Below are positions 63,184 to 64,000 of a DNA stretch of 64,000 bases, piece by piece. The DNA lies in NCBI RefSeq assembly GCF_000002875.2, contig NC_009411.2:248001-312000 (forward strand), given 5' to 3'. The DNA is from Leishmania infantum JPCM5 (taxonomy: Eukaryota; Euglenozoa; Kinetoplastea; Trypanosomatida; Trypanosomatidae). The number at the start of each line of letters is the position of its first letter. The first letter of the stretch is position 1. Below the pieces are notes generated by a model. That model did not search any database, was not told the origin of the DNA, and was given only the letters and a program-made list of their open reading frames with translations. A program made the translations under genes and the position numbers.

Positions 63184-64000
63184 ATGGTGACATCGCCGAA
63201 GCTGCTTCTTGGGGGCTTGCACAAGATCAGCGACCGCAGCGTATTCTTTACTCCACTTAAGAAGGATCATCTCGACTTGACAACCCTTAGCATCGCTCCC
63301 CCGTCGCACCGCGGCGTACTCCAGCGCAACGGTTTGGTGGCAAAAGCGTTCATTGGCGTGACGTTTTACGACGCGCGCACTTCCGCCGCGCACCCGTCGT
63401 CGCTTACATCACCAGCACGCCACATGTGCGAATCCGACGCAACCGATTCGGCGGAGCACCGCAAACTCTCCGCTGCGAAGCGAGAGGATCTGTGGCGTGC
63501 TGCGTTGGTGTACGGCGGCCTGCTGCACGACAAGTGGGATGCATTGGCGACTCCAGAGGAGCTCGCGGCGACGCCGTGGCCAGTGCACACCGAAATGCAG
63601 TACGCCGAACTGATGGAGGAGTTAATTGCGCGGAAGGCCTGTACCACGGCAAACACGTCGAGCTTCTGTGTGCCTGTCTTGTCCATTGACGAGTTCGTTT
63701 ACAAGCACAAAGGGGTGCGAGTGTGCCTCGGCGTGGCCTGGATGCCACGCTACTCGCACAACCTGCGAGAGTGGGCGGCAACATTTGCGCAGTCTGGTCA
63801 CTGCGTGCCAGAGGCGTCGCTCCTGGCGCTTCTGCATCACGTGACCACGGGCGCACTCGCGCTGCGCACGGCTACCTGCACAGCGGCCAAAAAGGATGCG
63901 ACGCTCTCTTTGTCCGTCACTCTGGAGAAGGTGCTTGTGTACCGAGCTTCGGAGGCGGAAAAAAAGATCGCGAAGGAGGCCGACCCAGACGAAACGGGGG
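63184..64000 (+). CDS. Conserved hypothetical protein, 5' part (3' end outside window)
   Basis: ATG at 63184, with no other in-frame ATG in the 60 nt before it, and no stop through the right edge, so at least 272 residues are visible. The protein starts MVTSPKLLLGGLHKISDR and shows compact, mixed-composition sequence. Segments include FIGVTFYDARTS, LWRAALVYGGLLHDKWD, VHTEMQYAELMEELIARK, VLSIDEFVYKHKGVRVCLGVAWMPRY and a basic, Ala/Lys-rich part at the end. There is no membrane span or signal peptide. Strong G/C third-position bias shows it is coding. I do not recognise the family, and the C-terminal part needed for identification is missing. Confidence 0.85.
   Translation, partial: MVTSPKLLLGGLHKISDRSVFFTPLKKDHLDLTTLSIAPPSHRGVLQRNGLVAKAFIGVTFYDARTSAAHPSSLTSPARHMCESDATDSAEHRKLSAAKREDLWRAALVYGGLLHDKWDALATPEELAATPWPVHTEMQYAELMEELIARKACTTANTSSFCVPVLSIDEFVYKHKGVRVCLGVAWMPRYSHNLREWAATFAQSGHCVPEASLLALLHHVTTGALALRTATCTAAKKDATLSLSVTLEKVLVYRASEAEKKIAKEADPDETG

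Overview
The window looks like a piece of a trypanosomatid chromosome, most likely Leishmania or a close relative in the Leishmaniinae. The evidence is: every convincing gene is intronless and on the + strand (one directional gene cluster); coding sequence is GC-rich with G/C third positions; the long non-coding stretches are full of pyrimidine tracts, (TG)n and (TA)n; AG dinucleotides that could be spliced-leader acceptors follow pyrimidine tracts just upstream of start codons; and there are degenerate retroposon-like repeats of the SIDER type. From memory, an amino acid transporter tandem upstream of complex I 20 kDa subunit and Rab1 resembles chromosome 27 of Leishmania. No search could be run to confirm species or chromosome.

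Layout, left to right: the 3' part of an unrecognised conserved protein (to 1750); a coiled-coil protein (3202-4146); a small two-helix membrane protein (4850-5353); a surface-type protein with a C-type-lectin-like ectodomain, poly-Thr stalk and one membrane span (9749-11290); a decayed stretch with coding remnants (about 13264-14204); then an amino acid transporter (AAAP family) array. The array has one full gene (15760-17262), a second near-identical copy whose 5' two-fifths are lost in a 99-N assembly gap (21066-21164), and a divergent third member (25040-26647). A 1.3 kb intergenic block is repeated almost exactly within the array.

After the array come a GC-rich repeat zone (28200-29870), a leucine-rich-repeat plus cyclic-nucleotide-binding-domain protein (30989-33742), an RRM protein preceded by 4.5 kb of apparent non-coding DNA (38291-39652), an unrecognised 450-aa protein (43060-44412), two consecutive SIDER-like elements, a ubiquilin/Dsk2 homologue (46155-47390), a cytochrome b5 reductase-like flavoprotein (48887-49876), the NDUFS7/PSST subunit of complex I (52529-53134), a small family of Dabb-domain proteins (a decayed copy at 54518 and two intact genes at 56030 and 57193), Rab1 (59568-60170), and the 5' part of another unrecognised gene running off the right edge (63184 onward).

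The genes do not form a pathway; as usual in kinetoplastids they are probably co-transcribed and separated by trans-splicing and polyadenylation, so regulation should sit in the UTRs. No tRNA, rRNA, CRISPR or conventional promoter was seen. The most interesting items are the Dabb cluster with its decaying third member, a 572-bp dispersed repeat present twice at about 99.5% identity with a shared open frame, the LRR-CNB fusion with an intact but interrupted phosphate-binding cassette, and a three-codon uORF whose stop overlaps the main start codon of the 43060 gene.
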